DNA of 44,744 nt from Deltaproteobacteria bacterium (GTDB lineage: Bacteria; Desulfobacterota; Syntrophia; Syntrophales; UBA5619), in NCBI GenBank assembly GCA_021372695.1, contig JAJFTY010000240.1, positions 1-44,744 of the forward strand. Direction: 5' to 3'. Below the pieces are notes generated by a model, which did no database searches, was not told the origin of the DNA, and saw only the letters and a program-made list of their open reading frames with translations. The position numbers and the translations under genes were made by a program. This document shows, piece after piece, positions 8,394 through 16,509 of the stretch. The stretch's first letter is position 1. Every line of letters begins with the position of its first letter.

Positions 8394-9371
8394 TCACGAG
8401 TATAAAAGGCAGGACACCCAGTGTCCGCTTTCCTTTTCTGTCGCTTCCGGAACGACTTCGGAACAAATGTCCATCGCCTTCGGGCAGCGCGTATGAAAAA
8501 TGCAGCCACTCGGTAGATTCAGAGAACTGGGAATGTCTCCTTGAAGAACGATGCGGTTTCTTTTTTGCGAAGGCACGGGGATGGGCACCGCGGAGAGAAG
8601 CGATTGCGTGTAGGGATGGAGAGGATTGTCGAACAGCATTTTCTTCCCGGCCAGCTCGACGATCGATCCTAAGTACATGACGGCGATCCGGTCGCTGATG
8701 TGTTTCACGACGGAAAGATCGTGCGCGATGAATACATAGGTCAGCCCAAACTTCCCTCTCAAATCCTGAAGGAGGTTTATGATCTGGGCCTGGACGGAGA
8801 CGTCGAGGGCGGATACCGGCTCATCGGCGATGATCAGTTCCGGTTCCACCGCAAGGGCCCGGGCGATGCCGATGCGTTGATGCTGGCCTCCGGAAAACTC
8901 GAAAGGGAACCGATGAATATAGTCCGGGTTGAGCCCGACGCTTTCCAGCAGGGCGGAGACTTTCTCGTCGCGTTGTTTGCGCGTCTTGACGAGGCCGTGA
9001 ATAAGAAGAGGTTCTCCGATGTTCTCCGCGACGCTCATCCTCGGGTTGAGTGAAGCATAGGGATCCTGAAAGATCATCTGCAGGCGCTTGCGAATGGTTC
9101 TGAGCTCCTTCGGAGCGAGACTGCCGACATCCGCGCCGGAAAAAAGTATCCGCCCGGACGTCGGCTCGAGGAGCCTGAGGATGCAGCGCCCGGTCGTCGA
9201 TTTACCGCATCCAGACTCCCCCACGAGGCCGAGCGTTTCTCCTCGGCGAGCGGAGAAGTTCACCTCGTTTACCGCCTTTACCCAGCCGGTTGTGGATTTG
9301 AGGATTCCGCTTTTCACGGGGAAATGTTTGCAGAGCCGTTCGACTCGCAGTACCTCGACTGTATCGCTCAT
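8394..9371 (-). CDS. dppF: Dipeptide/oligopeptide ABC transporter ATP-binding protein DppF-type
   Basis: A 325-residue ABC ATPase with Walker [11 protein letters not shown]-loop QDPYASLNP, signature [15 protein letters not shown], Walker B LIIADEP and switch histidine in AHDLS. It has the C-terminal oligopeptide-permease extension with a cysteine cluster ([14 protein letters not shown]). The frame is open further upstream, but the ATG at 9371 overlaps the dppD stop as ATGA and gives the normal N-terminus. It pairs with DppD to power import through DppBC and is the last gene of the operon. Confidence 0.95.
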   Translation of the reverse strand: MSDTVEVLRVERLCKHFPVKSGILKSTTGWVKAVNEVNFSARRGETLGLVGESGCGKSTTGRCILRLLEPTSGRILFSGADVGSLAPKELRTIRKRLQMIFQDPYASLNPRMSVAENIGEPLLIHGLVKTRKQRDEKVSALLESVGLNPDYIHRFPFEFSGGQHQRIGIARALAVEPELIIADEPVSALDVSVQAQIINLLQDLRGKFGLTYVFIAHDLSVVKHISDRIAVMYLGSIVELAGKKMLFDNPLHPYTQSLLSAVPIPVPSQKRNRIVLQGDIPSSLNLPSGCIFHTRCPKAMDICSEVVPEATEKESGHWVSCLLYS

Positions 9372-10363
9372 TGATTGCTCCGGTTCATTGCAGCATCCAC
9401 ATGCCAGCAAGCCGCGCGGTGTGAGGGAGCATACTCTCTGAGCTCCGGCTCGAGACGGTGGCAGGTTTCCGTCGAGAATGGACAGCGGTTTGAAAATCGA
9501 CAGCCATCGGGGAGATCAAATGGCCCGGGCACCATTCCTGGGATCGTGGAGAGCCTTTGAGCGTCTTTGTTGAGGTGCGGAATACATTCGAGCAGCCCGC
9601 TGGTATAGGGATGGAGAGGTCCGGAAAACAGGTCAACCGCGGAGGCAAACTCGACGATTTTACCGGCATACATGACGGCCACCCGATCCGCGACATCGGC
9701 GATTACACCCATGTCGTGGGTAATGACCATGATGGACATGCCGAGCTCCTTCTGCAGAGCCTTGAGCAGTTCGAGAATCTGCGCCTGGATCGTGACGTCG
9801 AGCGCGGTGGTGGGTTCATCCGCGATCAGGAGATGGGGTTTGCAGCTGAGAGCCATGGCGATCATCACCCTCTGCCTCAGGCCTCCGGAAAGTTCATGCG
9901 GAAAGCAATGAATCCGCCGGGAAGGTTCCGGGATGCCCACCTTCTCGAGCATCTCCAGCGCCAGAGCCTTCTCTGCCCGCCTCGGCAGGGAAATGTGCAC
10001 CCGAACCGCTTCGATGATCTGCCGCTCCACCGTGTACACGGGATTGAGGGAGGTCATCGGCTCTTGAAAGATCATCGATATCTGGTTCCCGCGAATGGAC
10101 CGCATCTCGGCCTCTGAAAGGCGCAACAGATCGGTTCCGTGATACAGAATCTCCCCCCCGGCGATCCTTCCATGGGGTTTGGGCAACAGGCGCATGATGG
10201 AAAGCGAGGTCATTGTTTTTCCGCACCCGGACTCGCCCACGATACCGAGCGTCTCCCCGACATTGATGTCGAGATCGATTCCGTCAATGGCCTTTACGAC
10301 CCTATCGCCCGAGCCGAAGTAGGTTCTCAGGTTCCTTATTTGAATGATGGGTTGCGTCTCCAC
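9368..10363 (-). CDS. dppD: Dipeptide/oligopeptide ABC transporter ATP-binding protein DppD-type
   Basis: A 331-residue ABC ATPase with Walker [10 protein letters not shown], signature [15 protein letters not shown], Walker B LLIADEP and the C-terminal oligopeptide extension ([14 protein letters not shown]). The start is GTG at 10363, reading [16 protein letters not shown]. The codons just upstream are a remnant of dppC rather than an intact dppC, because ridA and a duplicated junction have come between dppC and dppD. A second, dead copy of the dppD start lies near 10932-10950. The four-base overlap with dppF indicates coupling. Confidence 0.95.
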   Translation of the reverse strand: METQPIIQIRNLRTYFGSGDRVVKAIDGIDLDINVGETLGIVGESGCGKTMTSLSIMRLLPKPHGRIAGGEILYHGTDLLRLSEAEMRSIRGNQISMIFQEPMTSLNPVYTVERQIIEAVRVHISLPRRAEKALALEMLEKVGIPEPSRRIHCFPHELSGGLRQRVMIAMALSCKPHLLIADEPTTALDVTIQAQILELLKALQKELGMSIMVITHDMGVIADVADRVAVMYAGKIVEFASAVDLFSGPLHPYTSGLLECIPHLNKDAQRLSTIPGMVPGPFDLPDGCRFSNRCPFSTETCHRLEPELREYAPSHRAACWHVDAAMNRSNQ

Positions 10364-10464
10364 TGATCATACCCCGCTGATTTCCCGCCGGAACCTTGGA
10401 TCGAGATGGTCCCGCAGGACATCTTCAGCCAGATTGAAAGCAAAAACGGTAAGGACGATCAAGA
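10337..10464 (-). repeat. Duplicated dppC/dppD junction, copy A (holds a dppC 3' remnant)
   Basis: About 127 bp roughly 92% identical by eye to 10932-11057. It contains the working start of dppD and, read on the minus strand, a dead fragment of dppC. That fragment encodes about 33 residues ending HLDPRFRREISGV and stop, almost identical to the true DppC C-terminus. It abuts the ridA stop codon with only about 5 bp between. The copies differ at roughly ten positions and one indel, so the duplication is old or the two copies came from different relatives. Confidence 0.88.
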
Positions 10465-10469
10465 GACCG

Positions 10470-10856
10470 TCACTCCACCACTGCCACCACGTCGATCTCC
10501 ACATCGATCTCCATGAGCTGGCATCCGATGGTGGTCCGGGCAGGCTTCCGGTCGGGGAACCATTTATTGTAGACGGCGTTCATGCGCTCCCAATGGTGGC
10601 GGTCGGTGTTCGAGAGATAGACACGGCACTGAACCACGTTGGCGAGCGTCGTTCCCGCCGCAGCCAGATGCGCCTCGATGTTTTTCATCGTGAGTTCAAA
10701 CTGCTCCTCGAGCGTCCCGCGGACAACCTTGCCCGTCAGCGGATCGGACGGTCCCTGCCCCGACACAAACACGAATTTCCCCTCTGCCACGACCGCCGGC
10801 GAATAGGCACCCGCCGGATTAAAAAAACCCTTCGACTGCGTGATGCACTTTTTCAT
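10470..10856 (-). CDS. ridA: RidA/YjgF family enamine/imine deaminase
   Basis: 128 residues, normal RidA length, with FVFVSGQGPSDPLTG, the NVVQCRVYLS strand and the conserved arginine in ARTTIG, which binds the carboxylate of enamine/imine intermediates. RidA proteins hydrolyse the reactive 2-aminoacrylate or iminopropionate released by PLP dehydratases. Two in-frame ATGs exist; the one at 10856 has GGGG about 7 bases upstream and gives the usual length, while the one at 10868 adds four residues. The gene sits inside the dpp operon between dppC and dppD, flanked by direct repeats, and so looks inserted. The same strand suggests co-transcription with dpp. Confidence 0.94.
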   Translation of the reverse strand: MKKCITQSKGFFNPAGAYSPAVVAEGKFVFVSGQGPSDPLTGKVVRGTLEEQFELTMKNIEAHLAAAGTTLANVVQCRVYLSNTDRHHWERMNAVYNKWFPDRKPARTTIGCQLMEIDVEIDVVAVVE

Positions 10857-10931
10857 ACATTTCCCCATTCCCCTTCCGCGATCGGAAGGACATTGTGATG
10901 TAAAATCCGAAAATCTTGTCCGAAATCAATG

Positions 10932-11057
10932 TATTTGAACGATGGGTTGCGTCCCACCGATCATACCCCGCTGATTTCGCGCCGGAACCTGGGGTCGAGA
11001 TGGTCCCGCAGGACATCTCCCGCCAGATTGAAAGCAAAAACGGTCAGGACGATAAAG
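10932..11057 (-). repeat. Duplicated dppC/dppD junction, copy B (holds the real dppC 3' end and a dead dppD start)
   Basis: Partner of 10337-10464. It comprises the functional last ~33 codons of dppC plus about 25 bp that match the first codons of dppD, put out of frame by a 1-bp indel. The order dppC(copy B)-ridA-dppC'(copy A)-dppD shows that the ancestral dppC-dppD junction was split by a ~467-bp segment carrying ridA, with duplication of the junction. Confidence 0.88.
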
Positions 11058-11803
11058 AATCCCGGAAAAAGCAAGAGCCAGGGCGAACGCGTCAGGTAAA
11101 TCGTGCCCTCCGACAACATATTCCCCCAACTCGGTATCTCCGGCGGGATTCCGAGGCCGAGGAAGTCCAGGGCCGCCATGTCGAGCAGCGAGAAGGCGAA
11201 GGTGAAAGAGGCCTGGACGATGATCGGGGAAGCCAGATTGGGCAGGATGTGCCGGAAAAGCAGCCGGAGATCCGTGGCTCCCGCTGATCTGAATGCCTCG
11301 ATGTAGACTTCCTCTTTTATCTTCAGCGTGAGTCCGAACACGATTCGCACCGTGCGCGTCAGGTAGGTCACGCCGACGGCCAGGATCACGTTTATAAGAC
11401 CCCTTCCCAGGATGGCCATGAAAACCAGGGCGAGCAGAAGCGGGGGGAAGGCCATGAGCACATCAATGATGCGCATGAACACGATGTCCACTTTTTTGAA
11501 ATACCCGGAAAACATACCGATGATGACGCCGAAGAAAATCGAGAAAGCCACCACCGCCGCGGAGCTGACGAGGCTCATCCTGGCTCCGTAGATGATTCGA
11601 CTTAAGATATCTCTGCCGAAATTATCCGTGCCGAAAAGATGGAGTCCGTTAGGCGGCTGGAGCCTGTGCTCAGGCATGACTCCGAACGGATCGTAGGGGG
11701 CTATGAGCGGCGCGAGCAGTCCCATCAGAATGACAACGATCAGCATCACAAGCCCGGCAAATGCGATTTTCCGATTCCAGAACATGCGGAGAATGTCGTT
11801 CAT
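10961..11803 (-). CDS. dppC: Dipeptide/oligopeptide ABC transporter permease DppC-type
   Basis: A 280-residue inner-membrane permease with about six membrane segments. It has the family's N-terminal LIAPYDPFGV and HLFGTDNFGRDILSRIIYGAR signature and the EAA loop (EAFRSAGATDLRLLFRHILPN), which contacts the ATPases. It begins 9 bp after dppB. Its last codons are duplicated beyond ridA. Confidence 0.95.
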   Translation of the reverse strand: MNDILRMFWNRKIAFAGLVMLIVVILMGLLAPLIAPYDPFGVMPEHRLQPPNGLHLFGTDNFGRDILSRIIYGARMSLVSSAAVVAFSIFFGVIIGMFSGYFKKVDIVFMRIIDVLMAFPPLLLALVFMAILGRGLINVILAVGVTYLTRTVRIVFGLTLKIKEEVYIEAFRSAGATDLRLLFRHILPNLASPIIVQASFTFAFSLLDMAALDFLGLGIPPEIPSWGNMLSEGTIYLTRSPWLLLFPGFFIVLTVFAFNLAGDVLRDHLDPRFRREISGV

Positions 11804-11812
11804 GCGCTCTCC

Positions 11813-12760
11813 CTATCCGTGCCTGATTCTTGGATCGAGCCAGGCATAGGAGATATCGACCAGCAGATTAATGAGCATATACAGCAGCGCAATAAAGAGG
11901 ATGATCGCCTGAATGACCGGATAATCACGACGTAAAACCGATTCGACCACCAGCCGCCCCACCCCGGGAAGCGAAAAAACCGTTTCCGTCACCACCGTTC
12001 CGGCTACCAATCCGACGAAGGTAAAACCGAGGGCGGAAACGACGGCGACGAGGGAATTCCTGAAGACATGCGCCATGATGACCTTCAGTTCATGTAACCC
12101 CTTGGCCCGGGCCGTTCGCACGTAATCCTCCTTGAACACATCGAGCATGCTTGCCCGGGTCAGGCGAATGATCAAGGCCGAGTTTGGCGCCGCAAGCGTG
12201 AGGCAGGGGAGGATCAGATATCTGAGGTTCGAGAGGTCGCCGCTTTGCAGGATCGAAGGGAAGCCCGAACTCGGCAGCAGCTTAAACTGGACCGAAAACA
12301 GCGTCATCAGGTTGAGCCCAAGCCAGAAAGTCGGAACCGAAGCAAGGAACATGGACATGCCCGAAAAGAACTGGTCCAGCTTCGAGTTGTATCTCGCTGC
12401 GGAAACAATCCCGATCGGTATTCCGATCAAAAGCACCAACATAAAAGACAGCGACGCGATGCAGACGCTCGTCTCGGTTCTTCCCGCGATGACCTCCGCG
12501 ACCGGCTGCGAAAAGAAGACGGATTTGCCGAAATCCCCGTGCAAGGCGGCGGCGGCCCACTTCAAGTACTGGACATAGATGGGCTGGTCCAGCCCGAGCG
12601 AAGCCTTGAGTTCCGCGACCTGCCGGGACGTTGCTTGGTCGCCCAGGAGAATGACGGCCGGATCTCCCGGGATGAGATGAATAAACGAGAACACCAGGAC
12701 GGACATGATAAAGAGCGAGGGCAGCAGGCTCAGGAGCCGTCGAAGGATGTAATAGAGCAT
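11813..12760 (-). CDS. dppB: Dipeptide/oligopeptide ABC transporter permease DppB-type
   Basis: A 315-residue inner-membrane permease with the classic start MLYYILRRLLSLLPSLFIMS, FIHLIPGDPA and six membrane segments. The EAA loop is DYVRTARAKGLHELKVIMAHVFRN, and it ends DISYAWLDPRIRHG. It forms the translocation pore with DppC. It lies 75 bp after dppA, and that gap holds a perfect palindrome. Confidence 0.95.
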   Translation of the reverse strand: MLYYILRRLLSLLPSLFIMSVLVFSFIHLIPGDPAVILLGDQATSRQVAELKASLGLDQPIYVQYLKWAAAALHGDFGKSVFFSQPVAEVIAGRTETSVCIASLSFMLVLLIGIPIGIVSAARYNSKLDQFFSGMSMFLASVPTFWLGLNLMTLFSVQFKLLPSSGFPSILQSGDLSNLRYLILPCLTLAAPNSALIIRLTRASMLDVFKEDYVRTARAKGLHELKVIMAHVFRNSLVAVVSALGFTFVGLVAGTVVTETVFSLPGVGRLVVESVLRRDYPVIQAIILFIALLYMLINLLVDISYAWLDPRIRHG

Positions 12761-12778
12761 ACTTCACCTCAGCAGGAA

Positions 12779-12804
12779 CCCTGGCGATCCGCGGATCGCC
12801 AGGG
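12779..12804. other. Perfect 26-bp palindrome in the dppA-dppB gap
   Basis: Two 13-base arms, CCCTGGCGATCCG and its exact complement, with no spacer. As RNA it would form a strong hairpin between the receptor gene dppA and the permease genes. No U-run follows on the minus strand, so it is probably a 3'-end stabiliser or partial attenuator that keeps receptor levels above permease levels. A protein-binding palindrome cannot be excluded. Confidence 0.6.
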
Positions 12805-12835
12805 CATTTCCTTCGTCAGGCTTGTGTCGTGGCGA

Positions 12836-14443
12836 TTACTTAAAATACGTGCCCCAAAAGCGCGGCCAGGTAAGATGGGCCCCTGCCCCTACCCAATCGA
12901 CCTTGGGCGACGCGATGTCATAACTGAAAATATCCCCGGTCTTTGCGACGGGGACCTGCTCATAAACGAGGGTTTGGATTTTGTTCCATATCTCCGAACG
13001 CTTCTTGGGATCGAGGACCTGAGTAAACTGACTTGCCAGATCTTCCTTCTGCTTGGTCGCCCACCAACCCGGATATACGGCGTTCATGAACGTGTAAAGC
13101 ACCGGGTCCGTTACGAAGGCGTGATGCGTAAAGAACAGGTCCCACTGGTTCGGATCGGACCGCTTGGAAACGAGGGTTGCCCAATCGTATACCTGCAAAT
13201 CCACGTTGAAACCGGCGTCCTTCAGTTGCTTGGCGATGACCACGCAACTATCGTAATGAAACTTGTAGGCCTGCGAGGTCATGATCGTGATCTTTGCGCC
13301 GTTATATCCCGCTTCCCTGGCGAGGGCCTGAGCCTTGGATTTGCTGCCCTGGCTGTAACGCTCGGTGCCCGCCGTGGTATACCAGTAGGTCCCGGCCGGG
13401 GCAATCGATCCGTTTGCTTTCCACAAATTCTTCGGGCCTATCGCGGCCTGAAGCACGGGGGTCATATCGATCGCGGCGAGAACGGCCTGCCGCAGCTTGA
13501 AATTGTCCTTGAACGGCCCCGCATTGGAATTGAAAAACATGAGCCCAATGATGGCGCCTTTGCGGATATAGGTCTTCACCGTGGCGTCCGTGTTCAGCTG
13601 ATCATAGAGGTCCCCCGAGATCTGCTCGGCATAGTCATAGTCGCCTGCCTTGACGCCGTTCACCCTGGTCCCAACGTCCGGGACGGGAATGAACATGAGT
13701 TTGTCGAAATAGGCGATGCGGTTTCCACCATCCCCGTCGGATGCTTCCTTCCGGCCTGTATAGTCCTTGAATCTCTCTAAGAGCACGTGCCTGCCGGGAT
13801 TCTGTTCGACGAATTTATACGGGCCCGTTCCAATGTACTTGCCTTCGGGAATAGGCTTTGCGTCGGCCCCTTCAACCGATTCCTTCGGGTAAATCGCCGG
13901 CCCACCGTTCAGCAAGGCGAGGAGAGCCTTCCACGGTCCAAAGGGCTCTTTGAAATACAAATTCACCTTGTATTTGCCGTCGGCTTCAACCTTGTCAATA
14001 TGCGAGAAGAGAATCGGCCCGCGGACTCCGAACTTCCCCCAGCGCGTCAGCGATGCGACCACGTCTTCCGACGTCATTTCCCTTCCGTTGTGGAATTTGA
14101 CGCCCTGCCGGAGGGTGATGGCGATCAGCTTGCCGCCATTCTTCTCTTGGTAGCCGCTGGCGAGCATGGGGACCGGAACGTAATTGGAATCGTAAGTGAA
14201 AAGGCATTCAAAGATATGCTGGGCGATGTTTGTCGAGGGGTCCGAAGTCGTTACGTGTTGATCCAGATGCGGTGATTCGGCGATCGCCGCAAACCGGAAA
14301 GTTCCTCCTTGTTTCGGGACGCTTTGCCCGCTGGAAGCTGCGGGAGTTTTCCCACCCTGAGCCATGACAGGCCCGGCAACGATGAGAACGAGACATGCCA
14401 CCAATAACCCAATACCTCTGCAAACGCGATGATTCACGAACAT
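12836..14443 (-). CDS. dppA: ABC transporter substrate-binding protein, family 5 (peptide/opine type)
   Basis: A 535-residue exported receptor. The signal peptide (MFVNHRVCRGIGLLVACLVLIVAGPVMA) is followed by a linker and then the family-5 start GGTFRFAAIAESPHLDQHVTTSD. It contains the GVKFHNGREMTSEDVVASLTRW-like motif typical of SBP_bac_5 proteins. It captures the ligand in the periplasm for DppBCDF. It has an AGGAGG ribosome site. It is the first gene of the operon, driven by the repeated promoter module at 14545-14573. Family 5 binds peptides, opines, nickel or glycosides, so the ligand is open; the neighbours suggest an amino acid derivative. Confidence 0.93.
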   Translation of the reverse strand: MFVNHRVCRGIGLLVACLVLIVAGPVMAQGGKTPAASSGQSVPKQGGTFRFAAIAESPHLDQHVTTSDPSTNIAQHIFECLFTYDSNYVPVPMLASGYQEKNGGKLIAITLRQGVKFHNGREMTSEDVVASLTRWGKFGVRGPILFSHIDKVEADGKYKVNLYFKEPFGPWKALLALLNGGPAIYPKESVEGADAKPIPEGKYIGTGPYKFVEQNPGRHVLLERFKDYTGRKEASDGDGGNRIAYFDKLMFIPVPDVGTRVNGVKAGDYDYAEQISGDLYDQLNTDATVKTYIRKGAIIGLMFFNSNAGPFKDNFKLRQAVLAAIDMTPVLQAAIGPKNLWKANGSIAPAGTYWYTTAGTERYSQGSKSKAQALAREAGYNGAKITIMTSQAYKFHYDSCVVIAKQLKDAGFNVDLQVYDWATLVSKRSDPNQWDLFFTHHAFVTDPVLYTFMNAVYPGWWATKQKEDLASQFTQVLDPKKRSEIWNKIQTLVYEQVPVAKTGDIFSYDIASPKVDWVGAGAHLTWPRFWGTYFK

Positions 14444-14538
14444 ACTCTGCCTCCTTTTCTGTTCGGGACCGAAGTGAATTGCAATAGTTGGAATGGCTCC
14501 AGGTAATCGGGGACTTCACTTTTTCCGACCGATAATTC

Positions 14539-14620
14539 GGTTGTCTGATATCCTACGTCCGACGTCTTGTCAAGGGTTTTTCAACAAAAGTGTGCAAGGT
14601 GAGATCAAAGGCGCAGCCCG
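14539..14620 (+). repeat. Duplicated promoter module, copy 2
   Basis: Matches 5881-5962 at about 78 of 82 positions, in the same orientation, 8.66 kb away. The two copies bracket the PLP enzyme/amidohydrolase/dpp cluster. Copy 2 is followed by about 250 bp absent from copy 1, after which homology resumes at 14871-14924. Confidence 0.87.
14545..14573 (-). promoter_or_regulatory. Promoter of the dppA operon
   Basis: On the minus strand TTGACA (14568-14573), a 17-bp spacer and TATCAG (14545-14550), the same elements as the leftward promoter of the GntR-UroD gene. The GTCTGA-N9-TCCGAC inverted repeat is also kept. Predicted transcription start is near 14538, about 95 bases before dppA. The shared module suggests both operons answer to the same regulator. 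Confidence 0.6.
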
Positions 14621-14745
14621 GAATAGCTCCGGCTGCGGTGAGCGGGATTCTTTCGAGGGACGAGAAGCGAGGTACGGACAATCTGTTGATGGCTTATTTA
14701 CGGCGATGATTTTGCCGGTTCGGCAGATGCAATGGAGGCGCTGAC

Positions 14746-14919
14746 ATGGATATCCATTCGCTGGAGCTCCTCATGCCGATCACACCGGCGGCCCCGCTCT
14801 GCCATACCTTCTCGAGCCATCCCGCCTTCAAAGGGCTCCAGGTGGCCTCCAAGGGCTGGCAGATCGGCGCGCCCGAATACTTTATCCAGGTTTTACAAGG
14901 ACAGACGGCCAATCCCTGA
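14746..14919 (+). CDS. 57-residue ORF of unknown function, probable gene-end remnant
   Basis: An ATG with a good GGAGG site 8 bases upstream opens a 57-residue frame ending QIGAPEYFIQVLQGQTANP. The last ~16 residues align with a non-initiated frame just before the PLP enzyme gene (PEYSIQVLNGQRANT and stop, to 6005). Two sites with the same coding tail and the same upstream repeat suggest both keep the 3' end of a lost gene. I recognise no family. It could also be a real small protein. It is the only coding candidate in 14621-14997. Confidence 0.4.
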   Translation: MDIHSLELLMPITPAAPLCHTFSSHPAFKGLQVASKGWQIGAPEYFIQVLQGQTANP

Positions 14920-14997
14920 ATACGTCACAGCGCACTTCCGGTCTGCGGGAAGGCAAGCTGCCCTGCCTTTCTCCCGTGCGGTGCGGCCGTGCATCTC

Positions 14998-16467
14998 CTA
15001 CGGATGCCCGGCCACGATCACGTTCTCCGGCTGTCCCAGGACCGTTGCCTGCTGCTCTCTTCCGTAGCGCCGTCTTGCCGCGTAGGTCATTTCGCTGTCG
15101 AGGTAATTCTTGATTTCGTCCAGCGTGATGCGGCCGTCTCCGTTCCCGAAGGGCTTCTGATCGGCAGCGCCGTAGAGCGCGTCGAGAAGGTGCTTCGTAA
15201 AGAGGCCGTGGCCGGCCTCCTCATCCCAGCTCGCGACCTGTCCCGGGCCCGTCGCGGATATGACGGTGAATGGGGACTCCGCTGTCTTTTGAGGGACCAC
15301 CCGAACCCCGGAGGCTCCCCGAATCAGGGTACCGCGCGAACTCTCTCCGGAAAAGCAGGCGTCGATCAGCACCGTCACGGAGTGTGCCTCCACCTGATCC
15401 AGATTTCGGTACAGAAGTTCAAGGGGATATCCGAAAATCTCGGGTGTATTCAGATTCCCGTCCACCGGCCAGAGGTACGCGCGTCCATCCTTCAACCCCG
15501 GCACGCCGTGCCCCGAGTAGTAGACGAACACATCCGATTTGCGGGGCCGCACCCACTGCCAGAGCTTTCCCTTCGGGGTTCTGTCGTTGCCGAACACAGC
15601 CTCCATTTCGGCCCGCGTCGCGTCCCGCATATCGATGATGTTGGCTTCGTTGAGGCCCAGGGCCTCGACCATGAATTTCTTCATGGCCTCGGCGTCGTTG
15701 TGTGCGAAATCGACCGTCGGGGCGCGGTCTCCATAGTTCCTGTTGCCGATGATGACCGCAACGGCGTAGGGGTTGGTCACGGACCCGGGAGGTTTTGTCC
15801 GGGGGCCGTTTGATGGACCAACCGGTCTGGAGGCGGCCCGGGGGGCGACCGGTGTAACGGCGGTTCCCGCTGCAACGACGGCGGCGAGTTCAACTTCGAA
15901 GGCGCTCCAGAACTTGCGCAGCCCCATGCGTACGGCGGTGGGCGGCGCCTGCAGACGCTTGACCCGGGCCGAAGCGGTCGCGGTGCTCCGCAGCCTCAGG
16001 CCGATCGAGACCGATACCGCGTTCTCCTTCTCCGCGACAAAGACATTGCCCAGCACGTCCTTGCCCGACGGATCCAGGGTGGCGAACAGGGCCAGGGTCC
16101 CCATCTCCTGGGCGATGATGTTCCGGAATTCCTCCGTATCCTGCTTCTGGACCTCGGCCCATTCCGGCATCGTGAGCGGCGTCGGCGCCGGCGCGGTGGC
16201 GAGCAGGAACCCGGTATCAAACTTCTCCTCCTCGACGACCATGCCCAGACGGCGAAGGGCGAGCTGTGCGGCCTCGAAGGCCTGTTGCTTGGTTGCCTTG
16301 AACTGGCGCTGTCCATCAATTTCCAGGATCCGGACGTTCGACTGAAGCCATGCGGAATCCAGCTTGAGGATTGCCTGATTGTAATTTGAGGTGAATGCCC
16401 CGCACGCTGCCGTCATGAGCACCAGAGACGTGATGCCGATCATCCGAAGTGCGTAACGCATCTCCAT
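14998..16467 (-). CDS. Caspase-like (peptidase C14) lipoprotein
   Basis: 489 residues. A lipoprotein signal ends at C22 (LVLMTAAC), so the protein should be membrane-anchored in the envelope. Residues 40-195 form an uncharacterised alpha/beta region, 200-232 a Pro/Ala linker, and 233-430 a caspase-like domain. Its dyad is H320 (YYSGHG) and C371 (LIDACFSG), and it starts with PYAVAVIIGNRNY, as in bacterial metacaspase/orthocaspase-type proteins. An EF-hand-like loop (GNGDGRITLDE, 441-451) follows, which is notable because metacaspases are often Ca2+-activated. The adjacent DUF4384 protein, 42 bp upstream, is a frequent partner type for such proteins. The target is unknown. Confidence 0.88.
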   Translation of the reverse strand: MEMRYALRMIGITSLVLMTAACGAFTSNYNQAILKLDSAWLQSNVRILEIDGQRQFKATKQQAFEAAQLALRRLGMVVEEEKFDTGFLLATAPAPTPLTMPEWAEVQKQDTEEFRNIIAQEMGTLALFATLDPSGKDVLGNVFVAEKENAVSVSIGLRLRSTATASARVKRLQAPPTAVRMGLRKFWSAFEVELAAVVAAGTAVTPVAPRAASRPVGPSNGPRTKPPGSVTNPYAVAVIIGNRNYGDRAPTVDFAHNDAEAMKKFMVEALGLNEANIIDMRDATRAEMEAVFGNDRTPKGKLWQWVRPRKSDVFVYYSGHGVPGLKDGRAYLWPVDGNLNTPEIFGYPLELLYRNLDQVEAHSVTVLIDACFSGESSRGTLIRGASGVRVVPQKTAESPFTVISATGPGQVASWDEEAGHGLFTKHLLDALYGAADQKPFGNGDGRITLDEIKNYLDSEMTYAARRRYGREQQATVLGQPENVIVAGHP

Positions 16468-16509
16468 TCCCTCCTTTGAAGAATCGAAACGAACTGGCGT
16501 GCCTGCTTC

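Noticed and set aside
14493..14744. 83-residue plus-strand frame over the second promoter module
   Set aside because: It is open only because the repeat is open in that frame; it has no ribosome site and no family features.
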